DNA from: a virus
IMG/VR virus record: IMGVR_UViG_3300031997_000866
Location: 1-21,377 of that record
Strand: one strand, 5' to 3'
DNA length: 21,377 nucleotides
The notes beneath the pieces are model-generated. The model was not told the DNA's origin, searched no databases, and worked only from the letters and a program-made list of their open reading frames with translations. Each line of letters starts with the position of its first letter. The stretch's first letter is position 1. A program made the position numbers and the translations under genes. This document shows, piece by piece, positions 1-6,806 of this stretch.

Positions 1-453
1 GAGACAACTACTGGGGGTAACGCTTTACCGTTTTATGCTAGCTATCGTATCTCTCTTCGGGGCGGAGTCTCTAAGTCTAGCAGGTTAATAGACGAGGGTA
101 CGGGTGAGGTGTACGGACACCGTACGCTATTTGAAGTAGTAAAGAACAAGCGAGCTGCCCCGTATAGGAAGGCCGAGGTCGATCTTATCTACGGCGTCGG
201 TTACGACACTGCTGGTGAGCTAGTGGACCTAGCGGTAGATACCGGCCTCTTTGATAAGGGTGGTGCTTGGATTACCTACGGTGAGTATAAGTGGCAAGGG
301 CGGGATAAGTCTAAGCTAGCGATTATGGCCGACGAGGGATTACGGCAGGAGGTGGCGAATAAACTTCGAGGTATCGCGTCTCCTGTGCTGGCAGTGGGGG
401 AGAAGTCAGCTAGTAAAAAGCGTTTGGCAGAAAAGAAAGAAGTAAGCGCTTAG
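1..453 (+). CDS. recA: RecA recombinase, C-terminal part (5' end outside window)
   Basis: RecA forms ATP-dependent filaments on ssDNA and drives strand exchange in recombination and replication restart. The frame is open from base 1, so the 5' end is cut off by the window; the GTG at 109 is internal. Translation begins ETTTGGNALPFYAS, the end of DNA-binding loop L2 and the following strand of bacterial RecA (about residue 207 in E. coli). It continues through the VVKNK motif, whose two lysines reach the neighbouring subunit's ATP, and then AAPY, GELVDLAV and GAW of the C-terminal domain. The lysine equivalent to E. coli K216 is proline (codon 28-30), while the F217 and R222 equivalents remain. 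The C-terminus ends in a short basic stretch (KKRLAEKK) instead of the acidic E. coli tail. The next gene starts 2 bases after the stop. Family identity is certain; a phage origin is inferred from context. Confidence 0.96.
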   Translation, partial: ETTTGGNALPFYASYRISLRGGVSKSSRLIDEGTGEVYGHRTLFEVVKNKRAAPYRKAEVDLIYGVGYDTAGELVDLAVDTGLFDKGGAWITYGEYKWQGRDKSKLAIMADEGLRQEVANKLRGIASPVLAVGEKSASKKRLAEKKEVSA

Positions 454-455
454 TT

Positions 456-806
456 ATGGTAAAAAGTACTATCTCTAAAAGTGTGCAAAAAACTTTAGAA
501 GTAGTCTTCCCTAATTCTGTAATTAAAGAGGAAGAGTACATCGTCTATAAAGGGCAACGCCTCTTCTTTGATTTCTATCTACCAAGCCACAACTTATATG
601 TAGAAGTACAGGGTTCTCAGCATAGCCAATTTTCTAGTTTTTTTCATGCAGACAAGAAGGCTTTTTCTGCGGCCAAGCGTCGAGATAAACTTAAGGAAGA
701 GTGGTGTGACCTGAACGACTATACTCTTGTTAAAGTAGAATATAATGAAATACCCATCTCTGTAGAGAAACTTATAGAGCGTATTTCCGAGGCTCAAAAT
801 GGATGA
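456..806 (+). CDS. Small PD-(D/E)XK / VSR-like (EDxHD-type) nuclease, putative
   Basis: This 116-residue protein probably cuts DNA. The core reads FDFYLP (D39), then YVEVQGSQH (E50, Q52, H56), then a basic helix with KRRDKLKEEW (D77) and a closing strand TLVKVEYNE. That order matches small endonuclease-fold enzymes of the DUF559/VSR/EDxHD group: a buried Asp on a strand, E-x-Q/K on the next, His after a Gly, and an R-D helix. From memory, one EDxHD relative is a homing endonuclease encoded within a phage recA intron, which makes the position just after recA notable; here the gene is free-standing and recA shows no visible interruption up to its stop. It starts 2 bases after recA and its stop overlaps the next start. 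GC is about 40% over 481-720, lower than recA. An alternative is a replication-linked nuclease rather than a homing enzyme. Fold call moderate, role unknown. Confidence 0.62.
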   Translation: MVKSTISKSVQKTLEVVFPNSVIKEEEYIVYKGQRLFFDFYLPSHNLYVEVQGSQHSQFSSFFHADKKAFSAAKRRDKLKEEWCDLNDYTLVKVEYNEIPISVEKLIERISEAQNG

Positions 807-1284
807 GAGAATTAGAAGTAAACTACAAGAAGTATCGGATAATTTGTCTATCTATAGCGCGGTTCCTCCGTCAGGTGTAGAGAAAGTATTTAACTTTAAT
901 ACTTCTCAACTGGAGACCCTCCCTACGCAGGACCTATCTAAATTTGCTATTATTCTAGCGCAGTACCTCATTACTCTTCAAGTTAGGTACAATACTTCTA
1001 GGGTTATTGCTAGTCAGAAAAAGAAGGTTTTAGATCGGCGTGTAAAAAATTCGTTAGCTATGGTCCCGCTCGAGAAGGGAAAGACTGTAGCTGAACGCGA
1101 ACGAGTGGTTATAGACTGCGATCCAGTACTTCAAGACTTAGAGTTAGAGTACGACGTTGCCGCCGCTGAGAGAGACTTAATAGAAGGTTTGGATAAGCCC
1201 ATAACAGAACTTATTAATGCCTTTAAATCAGAGTTACGAAGACGGATCGAAGAGAGGCACTATACTGATAGGGAACGCCTATAA
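799..1284 (+). CDS. Hypothetical helical protein upstream of helicase
   Basis: I do not recognise this 161-residue protein. It is predicted mostly alpha-helical and highly charged. A short amphipathic to hydrophobic helix (LSKFAIILAQYLITL, residues 46-60) is followed by a basic stretch around residues 66-84 and long charged helices towards an Arg/Glu-rich C-terminus (residues 124-161). No signal peptide, membrane segment or Cys/His cluster is visible. GAGG at 789-792 supports the ATG at 799, which overlaps the upstream nuclease by 8 bases, and its TAA shares a base with the helicase ATG (TAATG). The tight link to a DnaB-type helicase makes a helicase accessory or loader role conceivable, but nothing in the sequence proves it. 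Confidence 0.8.
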   Translation: MDERIRSKLQEVSDNLSIYSAVPPSGVEKVFNFNTSQLETLPTQDLSKFAIILAQYLITLQVRYNTSRVIASQKKKVLDRRVKNSLAMVPLEKGKTVAERERVVIDCDPVLQDLELEYDVAAAERDLIEGLDKPITELINAFKSELRRRIEERHYTDRERL

Positions 1285-2720
1285 TGGCAATTGAAGACAA
1301 GAAAGCTAAGTTTGCACAGCCTGGAAATGAAGCCGCAGTTTTAGCCTGTGTTCTGAAAGACCCTTCAAATCTATTTGAGGTAGAGAGTAAACTATCTGAC
1401 AATGATTTCTTATCACCCCATAATAAGGCTCTTTGGGTGGTACTTAAGCAGTTAATGCGTCAAGGGGTTATGTCCCCAGACATTACTTCTATTTTATCTC
1501 AAGCGGCCTCATTAGATATAGAAAAGATTATCGGAGGGTATGAATACGTTTCTTCTTTATTCGAGAAGCGGGTGGATCCGGAGAATTTAGGTTTCTATCT
1601 TAAGAGATTAGCGGACGCCAGCGTTAAGTATAAGGCTGTTTGTGTTCTTACTGAACTAGACGAGCTAATAGATAGCAACCGTACTCTGACTGGAGAGACG
1701 TTAGATGCTGAAACGATTGTTTCTTTAGCGCAAGATAAATTCCTTCAGATCTCTATTGAAAGTAATACTGGAGAAGACGCGGTAGATTTATACGAGGGTC
1801 TTCCAGAACTTTTGGCAGAGGCCACCGCGGCACCGTCTAGTGTTCGCGGTGTTGCTACTGGGTTTACCCGTTTAGACGAGTTAATAAATGGGTTAGAACC
1901 CGGGACGCTTACTGTTTTGGGTGCGCGTCCTAAAGTTGGTAAATCTGCTTTCTTATTGAACGTGGCTAAACATATGGCGTATGTACAGAAGGTTCCCGTA
2001 CTTATTCTGGATACCGAGATGAGTAGTAGAGAACAGCGTTTTCGTTTAGCCTCGATTATGTCGGGTGTGCCGGAAAGAATTTTGAAAAGTGGTACTTATA
2101 AGGATGATCCCGTACAGTCTGCGCAAGTTCAAGAGGCGTTAGCCGTTATTTCTACTGGCCGTATTATGCATAAGTATTACCCTGATTTTACTCCCGAGGG
2201 AGTGACCGCTCTTACGAAGAAGTATAGGCATCAGTATGATATAGGGTGTTTAATTTTTGATTATATAAAACTCCCAGATGCCGATCTTCAATTGATAGGC
2301 AATGTGAAAGAACATCAGGCCTTGGGGTATCTATGTGTATCATTAAAGAATCTTGCGGGTCAATTACAGATACCTGTTATTACAGCGGCGCAGATAGGCA
2401 GGATGGGTGCAAACAAAGGTCGGGCCACAGCCTCTGAATTTGCCGATTCGGATAGAATTCTTCGGTACGCCAATACTTTGTTAGGACTTTCAGCCAAAAC
2501 TAAGGACGAGATAGAGAAATTAAAAGAAGAACACGGGCTAAGCACCTACTTAAAGATGGGTACCCACCGTCTACAGGTTTTGGAAACACGGGGCGGGGGT
2601 ACAGATCAGTTTGGTTTAGATATAGTTTTTCGTAAGGATTTAATACGTATGTGGGAAGCAGATGTTCAATTGAAAGATTTAGAAAAATCTAAAAATCCAG
2701 AGGAGGATAACGATGTTTGA
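1284..2720 (+). CDS. dnaB: Replicative DNA helicase, DnaB family
   Basis: This is the 5'-to-3' ring helicase that opens the replication fork. The 478 residues fit DnaB (about 470). An N-terminal helical domain occupies roughly residues 12-125 (GNEAAVLACVLKDP, the usual DnaB_N opening). After a linker comes the RecA-like domain: GVATGFTRLDELINGLEPG, Walker A GARPKVGKS (213-221), LILDTEMSS (catalytic-Glu region), Walker B LIFDY (D326), and the late sensor region AAQIGRM followed by RATASEFADSDRILRYAN. The C-terminus is acidic. The start ATG overlaps the previous stop, and the last 8 bases overlap the next gene. It presumably works with the primase encoded 450 bases downstream. A phage RecA/RadA-type ATPase is an alternative, but the N-terminal domain and overall length favour DnaB. 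Confidence 0.93.
   Translation: MAIEDKKAKFAQPGNEAAVLACVLKDPSNLFEVESKLSDNDFLSPHNKALWVVLKQLMRQGVMSPDITSILSQAASLDIEKIIGGYEYVSSLFEKRVDPENLGFYLKRLADASVKYKAVCVLTELDELIDSNRTLTGETLDAETIVSLAQDKFLQISIESNTGEDAVDLYEGLPELLAEATAAPSSVRGVATGFTRLDELINGLEPGTLTVLGARPKVGKSAFLLNVAKHMAYVQKVPVLILDTEMSSREQRFRLASIMSGVPERILKSGTYKDDPVQSAQVQEALAVISTGRIMHKYYPDFTPEGVTALTKKYRHQYDIGCLIFDYIKLPDADLQLIGNVKEHQALGYLCVSLKNLAGQLQIPVITAAQIGRMGANKGRATASEFADSDRILRYANTLLGLSAKTKDEIEKLKEEHGLSTYLKMGTHRLQVLETRGGGTDQFGLDIVFRKDLIRMWEADVQLKDLEKSKNPEEDNDV
2701..2706 (+). promoter_or_regulatory. Strong Shine-Dalgarno for the membrane protein gene
   Basis: A perfect AGGAGG lies 6 bases before the ATG at 2713, inside the end of the helicase gene. 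It fixes that start despite the 8-base gene overlap and suggests this small gene is translated well and independently of the helicase. Confidence 0.75.
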
Positions 2721-3150
2721 GTTTAAGTCTATTCTAAATGTTCTAATACTAGTAGGGGCACTTGCAGGATTTGGATTCCTGTTTTATTATTACTACACGT
2801 CAGACAAAGTAAAGTCAGCTGTTAATACTGTACTTCCATTTTTACCGGCCATTTTTGGAGTTTTAGCTGGGAGTCGTGAGGATAAGGTTGGGGTATTTGA
2901 TGTGCATGACGCTTGGGTACTATTATCGCGTGTGAGTGTAGACGTAAAGAAAATTGTGGAAACTAATATTAATAGTTCTTTTGAAGACGTAGAGGATTCC
3001 GTGACTGCAGTTATCGCTCGTGAATTAGCACGATATCGCACCGCAGGTATAAAGAATGTTCCAGACCTAACGGATCCGGCCATTAAAGCTAGTGTGAAGG
3101 TCGTTTTCGATGAGATAAAACGTGCAATAGACGCTAATACAGCACACTAG
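2713..3150 (+). CDS. Small membrane protein, unknown function
   Basis: I do not recognise this 145-residue protein. Residues 7-28 form a clear transmembrane helix ending in four tyrosines. A second, weaker hydrophobic stretch (VLPFLPAIFGVLAG, about 40-53) could be another membrane or re-entrant segment. The remaining 90 residues are soluble, charged and mostly helical, with no Cys or obvious catalytic motif. A Lys at position 5 and the Arg/Glu just after residue 54 do not settle the topology. It starts from a perfect Shine-Dalgarno and sits between the replicative helicase and the primase. That context allows an inner-membrane anchor for the phage replisome, but a host-exclusion or lysis-related role is equally open. 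It is too large, and lacks the usual late-gene neighbours, for a standard holin call. Confidence 0.82.
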   Translation: MFEFKSILNVLILVGALAGFGFLFYYYYTSDKVKSAVNTVLPFLPAIFGVLAGSREDKVGVFDVHDAWVLLSRVSVDVKKIVETNINSSFEDVEDSVTAVIARELARYRTAGIKNVPDLTDPAIKASVKVVFDEIKRAIDANTAH

Positions 3151-3169
3151 ATAAAATAGAGCGCAGTAG

Positions 3170-4186
3170 ATGAAAATAGATAAACAAACAATTATTCGTA
3201 TAAAAAGTATCGTGGATGCCGAGGTCGTTTTAGACCGTCTTGGTTTTGATATTACTAAGCGTGGCTCGAAGGAGCTTCGAGGTCCGTGTAAGATTCACGG
3301 TGGGGATAATCCCACGGGGTTTAGGTTTAACCTAGATACTAAAACTTGGACTTGTTATACGAGGCATTGCGAGGGAGAAGACAATCAAGATTTAGTCGGG
3401 TTGGTTCAGAAAGCGTCCGGGCGGTCTTTCGTAGAGAGTGTTAAGTTTTTAGCAGCAATTGCAGGGATTGATTTAGATAACCAAGAGCAGTTTTATGAAG
3501 TATACGCCCAGGCAAAATATGATAGTGCTATAAAAAAGGAAGTTCGGGAACATAGGTCTCGGCTTCCACAAGAACTTAATGCTTCTTTACAAGAGTATCT
3601 TCCAGAAATGATTGCTAACAGAAATTCTTATTTCTCTGATCGTGGTTTTCCGGATGAAGTTTTAAATTTCTATGAGGTAGGCGGTTGGACAGATCCTTAT
3701 GGTGTAGAGAGGGCAACCATACCTATCCGGGATGACGAGGGAAATCTCCTTACGATAAGTGGGCGTCGCATAGACAGTGATGAGGATCCGAAATATTTTC
3801 TTATTAGGAACATAAAGAAAGGGGCAGTTCTTTACAATCTTAATGTTGCTAAGTGGTACGCGGGCAGCCCTGAGGGAACTTTAATTATTGTTGAGGGTTT
3901 TGTTGATGTATGGAATCTGTGTATGAAGGGCATATATAACGCAGTAGCTATTATGGGTACATCCATGACCCCTGTACAGGCTGACTTAGTTTCAAGGTAT
4001 GCACAAACAGCATATATACTATTGGATGCCGATGCTGCGGGGAGAGAAGGAGCACCAAAGGTTGAAAAAGTATTAAATAAGTATAGTGTGACTACAAAAA
4101 TAATAGAACTTCCGTACGGTACGGACCCAAAAGATCTTACCGATGACCAAATTCAAATTTACTTTAAAGGAGTATACCGTGGTTGA
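3170..4186 (+). CDS. dnaG: DNA primase, DnaG type (CHC2 zinc finger + TOPRIM)
   Basis: Primase makes the short RNA primers for lagging-strand synthesis. The 338-residue chain has an N-terminal CHC2-type zinc motif (C40, H43, C62, C67) and then a TOPRIM catalytic core: LIIVEGFVDV with the metal-binding Glu at E242, the GTSMTPVQADL segment, and ILLDADAAGR with D286 and D288. It stops soon after the core, so the C-terminal helicase-interaction domain of bacterial DnaG (about 580 residues) is missing, as in many phage primases. Contact with the upstream DnaB-type helicase must then use another surface or partner. The ATG has no good Shine-Dalgarno (19-base gap, GAGCGCAGTAG), so translation may be modest or coupled. 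The 3' end overlaps the SSB gene by 8 bases with the start chosen below. Confidence 0.93.
   Translation: MKIDKQTIIRIKSIVDAEVVLDRLGFDITKRGSKELRGPCKIHGGDNPTGFRFNLDTKTWTCYTRHCEGEDNQDLVGLVQKASGRSFVESVKFLAAIAGIDLDNQEQFYEVYAQAKYDSAIKKEVREHRSRLPQELNASLQEYLPEMIANRNSYFSDRGFPDEVLNFYEVGGWTDPYGVERATIPIRDDEGNLLTISGRRIDSDEDPKYFLIRNIKKGAVLYNLNVAKWYAGSPEGTLIIVEGFVDVWNLCMKGIYNAVAIMGTSMTPVQADLVSRYAQTAYILLDADAAGREGAPKVEKVLNKYSVTTKIIELPYGTDPKDLTDDQIQIYFKGVYRG
4166..4172 (+). promoter_or_regulatory. Ribosome-binding site that decides the SSB start
   Basis: AAAGGAG ends 6 bases before the GTG at 4179. The alternative upstream ATG at 4143 has no purine-rich site before it (GATCTTACCG) and would overlap the primase by 44 bases. 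This site therefore favours GTG 4179 as the start of the SSB gene. Confidence 0.7.
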
Positions 4187-4826
4187 TGGAATTAATACTG
4201 TAGTTTTGCAAGGGGAACTTTTATACCCTGAATTGAAATACACTGCCTCGGGGAAGGCGCTTTTTAAAGCAAAGCTTCGAATCCCCGTTACAAATAGAGG
4301 CGGAGAGCCGAAGGATAGTTTTCTTCGAATTACGGCTTGGGAAGAGTTTGCTGAAGCTCTTGGTGCCCTACCGCCTAACTCGCGTGTGCGCATTTCGGCT
4401 CGTATAAACGAGCGGTCGTACACGGATAAGGCTGGGCAGAAGAAAGCCACCACAGACATCGTTGTAGACGGTTTAGAATCGACTACAGACCCTACAGGTG
4501 CTAATGATTTCATGTTGCAGGGTGAGATCGTATGGCCTGATTATAAGATGGTTGGCGATCGTCAGACCCCGTTGTTTAAGGCCAAGATTAAGATACCTGA
4601 GCCTAGTAGAACTAATCCTGGAGAGACTCGATACTGCTATGTAAAGATAACGGCTTGGGATACTCTTGCGGAGGGTCTTAATGTTCTGGCTAATTCTAGT
4701 CCTTTCGTTCGTGTAACTGGACATGTCCAGGAGAGGGATTGGCTTGATCCACGTACTAACCAGAAGCGTGTATTTACCGACGCGGTAGTGGCTAACTACG
4801 TGCCTGCCGAGGTGGAGGTGGTCTGA
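4179..4826 (+). CDS. ssb: Single-stranded DNA-binding protein with two tandem OB folds
   Basis: SSB coats ssDNA at forks and recombination intermediates. With the GTG start the protein has 215 residues and two similar halves. The first half reads LQGELLYPELKY, ALFKAKLRIPV, FLRITAWEEFAEAL, VRISARINERSY. The second reads LQGEIVWPDYKM, PLFKAKIKIPE, YVKITAWDTLAEGL, VRVTGHVQERDW. Each half follows the SSB OB-fold strand order, including the typical aromatic ITAW and the RxxxRxY/W strand, so the gene contains an internal duplication. The last residues (PAEVEVV) lack the acidic DDDIPF-type tail that recruits partners in bacterial SSB. It lies between the primase and an unknown gene, with a TGATG junction at its end. 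A longer form from ATG 4143 is possible but less likely. Assignment rests on pattern and context. Confidence 0.78.
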   Translation: MVDGINTVVLQGELLYPELKYTASGKALFKAKLRIPVTNRGGEPKDSFLRITAWEEFAEALGALPPNSRVRISARINERSYTDKAGQKKATTDIVVDGLESTTDPTGANDFMLQGEIVWPDYKMVGDRQTPLFKAKIKIPEPSRTNPGETRYCYVKITAWDTLAEGLNVLANSSPFVRVTGHVQERDWLDPRTNQKRVFTDAVVANYVPAEVEVV

Positions 4827-5176
4827 TGCCTGAAGAAGCAACTATTATAAAAGGTACGCCGAGTTTTTTGTTAATACCCGCCCGCGAGCATGAGTGGACG
4901 GTTGATAATGAAAGAGTTCAGATTTCTGTACCTAAAGAAGGACTTATTAGTGAATTATTAGCTAAGGAGGCTCTGGTCGAAGACATAAAAATACCCGGGG
5001 ACGACGAGTTTTCTATAAGGGACGCCGGAGTTTTTTATATGTACGAACTTCCGAGAGTGTTGTTCGCGCTGGGAAAGTATCCACAGCTAGAGGACAACCA
5101 GGCTTTTAATGTTTATGCTATTGAAGAAGTGGAAGAGAACATAATTATTCACGGGGCCATCATACGGTTTGCATGA
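4826..5176 (+). CDS. Hypothetical protein between SSB and DnaJ
   Basis: This 116-residue acidic protein is not one I recognise. It looks mostly like beta strands (SFLLIPA, VQISVPK, VFYMYELP, NIIIHGAIIRF) with one helix around EGLISELLAKEAL. It has no Cys residues, signal peptide, membrane segment or nucleotide-binding motif. The start shares a base with the SSB stop (TGATG), so it is probably translationally coupled to SSB and expressed with it. An accessory DNA-metabolism role is only an inference from position. Confidence 0.78.
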   Translation: MPEEATIIKGTPSFLLIPAREHEWTVDNERVQISVPKEGLISELLAKEALVEDIKIPGDDEFSIRDAGVFYMYELPRVLFALGKYPQLEDNQAFNVYAIEEVEENIIIHGAIIRFA

Positions 5177-5188
5177 GCGAGGGCGGGA

Positions 5189-5986
5189 ATGCAAGATTTC
5201 TATAATATTTTGGGTGTTGCTAGAGATGCTTCTGAAGCCGACATAAAGAAGGCGTACAGAAGTCTTGCGAAAGAATGGCATCCCGACGTGCATCACGAGA
5301 AGGAAACTCAGGTTGCAGCTGAAGAAAAGTTTAAAGAAATTTCTGAAGCCTACTCGGTACTCTCTGATCCCGAGAAAAAGCAAAATTACGATTTAACGGG
5401 GTCTCCTAACGCGCGATCTCCTTTTGGATTCAGAGCTACGGGTACCCCGTTTGACATAATTTTTAATACGTTTATGCAACACCAGCAGAGACCCCAGAAC
5501 CCTATTATGCGGGGGCAAACAGTTCAGCTTGCTATTGAGCTCACTTTGTCAGATGTTTTATTTGGGGCAGAGAGAGGTCTGGAGTACGAGGTTCTCAGTA
5601 TGTGTACTGGGTGTTCTGGTGCCGGGGGAACAGACAGAGAAGACTGTTCTACGTGTCATGGTTCGGGGATGCGGGTACAGCAGCAACAGAACATGATTAT
5701 GCAGACCACTTGTGAAAGTTGTAAGGGGCAGGGTGGGGTTTATAAAACACGATGTGTACCTTGTTCTGGTCAAGGTGTTGTGACTTCCAATAAGCGTGTA
5801 ACGGTCTCTATTCCACAAGGGATACATAACGGTACTGAGCTGCGTCTTGCTGAGCAGGGTGGGGCAGGTTTTAACGGGGGTCCTCCAGGGGATCTAATAT
5901 TACGAGCAAATGTTCGTTATCCGGACTTGTCTAAATTAACCAAGGAGGAGGCCGAGAGTCTAAGGACTTTACTTTCCAAAGCCTAA
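5189..5986 (+). CDS. dnaJ: DnaJ (Hsp40) co-chaperone, truncated after the zinc domain
   Basis: DnaJ delivers substrates to DnaK and stimulates its ATPase. Residues 1-68 are a complete J domain with the essential HPD at 31-33. A short Gly/Phe-type segment (71-95) follows, then the start of the substrate-binding domain and a complete cysteine-rich domain with four CxxCxGxG repeats: C139/C142, C153/C156, C175/C178 and C189/C192. The chain ends at residue 265, shortly after the end of the first C-terminal domain (GGPPGDLILRANV). The second C-terminal domain and the dimerisation region of the roughly 375-residue bacterial protein are missing. The stop is 3 bases from the next gene, so no frameshifted remainder follows. 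No DnaK is in the window, so it would have to act through host DnaK, perhaps on replication or assembly complexes. The family is clear. Confidence 0.93.
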   Translation: MQDFYNILGVARDASEADIKKAYRSLAKEWHPDVHHEKETQVAAEEKFKEISEAYSVLSDPEKKQNYDLTGSPNARSPFGFRATGTPFDIIFNTFMQHQQRPQNPIMRGQTVQLAIELTLSDVLFGAERGLEYEVLSMCTGCSGAGGTDREDCSTCHGSGMRVQQQQNMIMQTTCESCKGQGGVYKTRCVPCSGQGVVTSNKRVTVSIPQGIHNGTELRLAEQGGAGFNGGPPGDLILRANVRYPDLSKLTKEEAESLRTLLSKA

Positions 5987-5989
5987 TAC

Positions 5990-6460
5990 ATGCTCATACT
6001 CGCTCTTGATGTTTCTACGAAAAGTACAGGGTGGTTTATAGATAAAGAAAACTGTGGTATTATTAAGATAGACGAGAAGTTAGAGTTTCCAGATAAGCTT
6101 GTGGTCTTTCGTAAAGAACTTGCACTCCTGTTAAAGAAGCATAAGCCGAAACTATTAGTTATCGAAGATGTTCATTACCGTAGAGGATTTAGTAATATTC
6201 ACACTGTAAAGTTATTAGCTAAGTTTGGTGGGGTTGCTACGGAGTTGGCATCGTCTAAAAAGATAAAAGTAGTTCTCATGACGCCCACTGCGGCCAGAAA
6301 AACGCTGGGTACTGAAGGAAAAGTTACTAAAGAAGACGTATTTAATTATTTTAATTCTGAGTTCGAGATGGGTTGGAATTTTAAAGAGCATAATGACATT
6401 ACCGATGCCTGGATGTTACATTTTGCTTGCAGTGTGGTGCCCGATGGGACTAAAAAATAA
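5990..6460 (+). CDS. ruvC: RuvC-like Holliday junction resolvase
   Basis: This is a predicted structure-specific nuclease that cuts four-way DNA junctions. The 156 residues match the RuvC RNase H fold, and all four acidic positions are visible: D7 in LALDVSTKSTGW on strand 1, E59 in LLVIED, and D136 and D139 in EHNDITDAW. The length is close to bacterial RuvC (about 170). No RuvA/RuvB partner is seen, as is usual in phages. It follows dnaJ by 3 bases with no clear Shine-Dalgarno, and its 3' end overlaps the next gene. An endonuclease VII-like gene lies 340 bases downstream, giving two candidate resolvases. Other RuvC-fold proteins are possible, but the catalytic set fits a resolvase. Confidence 0.86.
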   Translation: MLILALDVSTKSTGWFIDKENCGIIKIDEKLEFPDKLVVFRKELALLLKKHKPKLLVIEDVHYRRGFSNIHTVKLLAKFGGVATELASSKKIKVVLMTPTAARKTLGTEGKVTKEDVFNYFNSEFEMGWNFKEHNDITDAWMLHFACSVVPDGTKK

Positions 6461-6806
6461 CGGTATTAAAAGAAGGGCGGTTAGAAGGCCTAACGGTGCC
6501 GCGACTCTTGAGGTAATTAAACCTTCGGCTTCTCGTAAGTCTCTTGGTACATCTAAAGATTTCATACATTTTGAAGGACACGTGGTGCCTGAAATTGCTA
6601 AGCAGATGCCGACCACGGCGGTTAGGTGCTGGCACGATGAGCGAGCGTACTCTTTAGATATGTGTACTCTATTTAAATTCTGGAAACTTAGAAAACATTG
6701 TAAAAGGTGCTTGTTATTTCAAGAAGACGAGCATGCACAAGTTCTCCGTACCTTGATTGACGAGTGGGAAACGGATGAAATGCTAGAAGAAAGCGAAGAA
6801 GAGTGA
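6444..6806 (+). CDS. Hypothetical Cys/His-containing protein
   Basis: I do not recognise this protein (120 residues from ATG 6444). The N-terminal 30 residues are strongly basic (IKRRAVRRPNG). The middle holds a possible metal-binding cluster: C62, H64, C74, and C86-x2-C89 within HCKRCLLFQ. The C-terminus is very acidic (LEESEEE). A basic start plus a possible zinc module suggests nucleic-acid contact, but no family is evident. The frame is open further upstream to an ATG at 6393, which would overlap RuvC by 68 bases; 6444 reduces the overlap to 17 bases, though neither start has a good ribosome site. The stop overlaps the GTG of the next gene (GTGA). Confidence 0.68.
   Translation: MGLKNNGIKRRAVRRPNGAATLEVIKPSASRKSLGTSKDFIHFEGHVVPEIAKQMPTTAVRCWHDERAYSLDMCTLFKFWKLRKHCKRCLLFQEDEHAQVLRTLIDEWETDEMLEESEEE

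Noticed and set aside
109-453. GTG at 109 as the start of a short gene
   Set aside because: The frame is open to base 1 and the upstream codons match RecA, so this is an internal codon of a truncated gene.
4073-4841. Overlapping minus-strand open frames of 122-146 codons
   Set aside because: They lie opposite the primase/SSB genes, have no recognisable protein pattern and no ribosome site; they are shadows of the coding strand.
5900-6000. Frameshift that cut DnaJ short
   Set aside because: Bases after the stop directly encode the RuvC N-terminus with its catalytic Asp, leaving no room for a displaced DnaJ C-terminus.
6393-6443. Longer start (ATG 6393) for the Cys-rich protein
   Set aside because: It would overlap RuvC by 68 bases across its catalytic Asp region and the extra residues look like an out-of-frame reading of RuvC.
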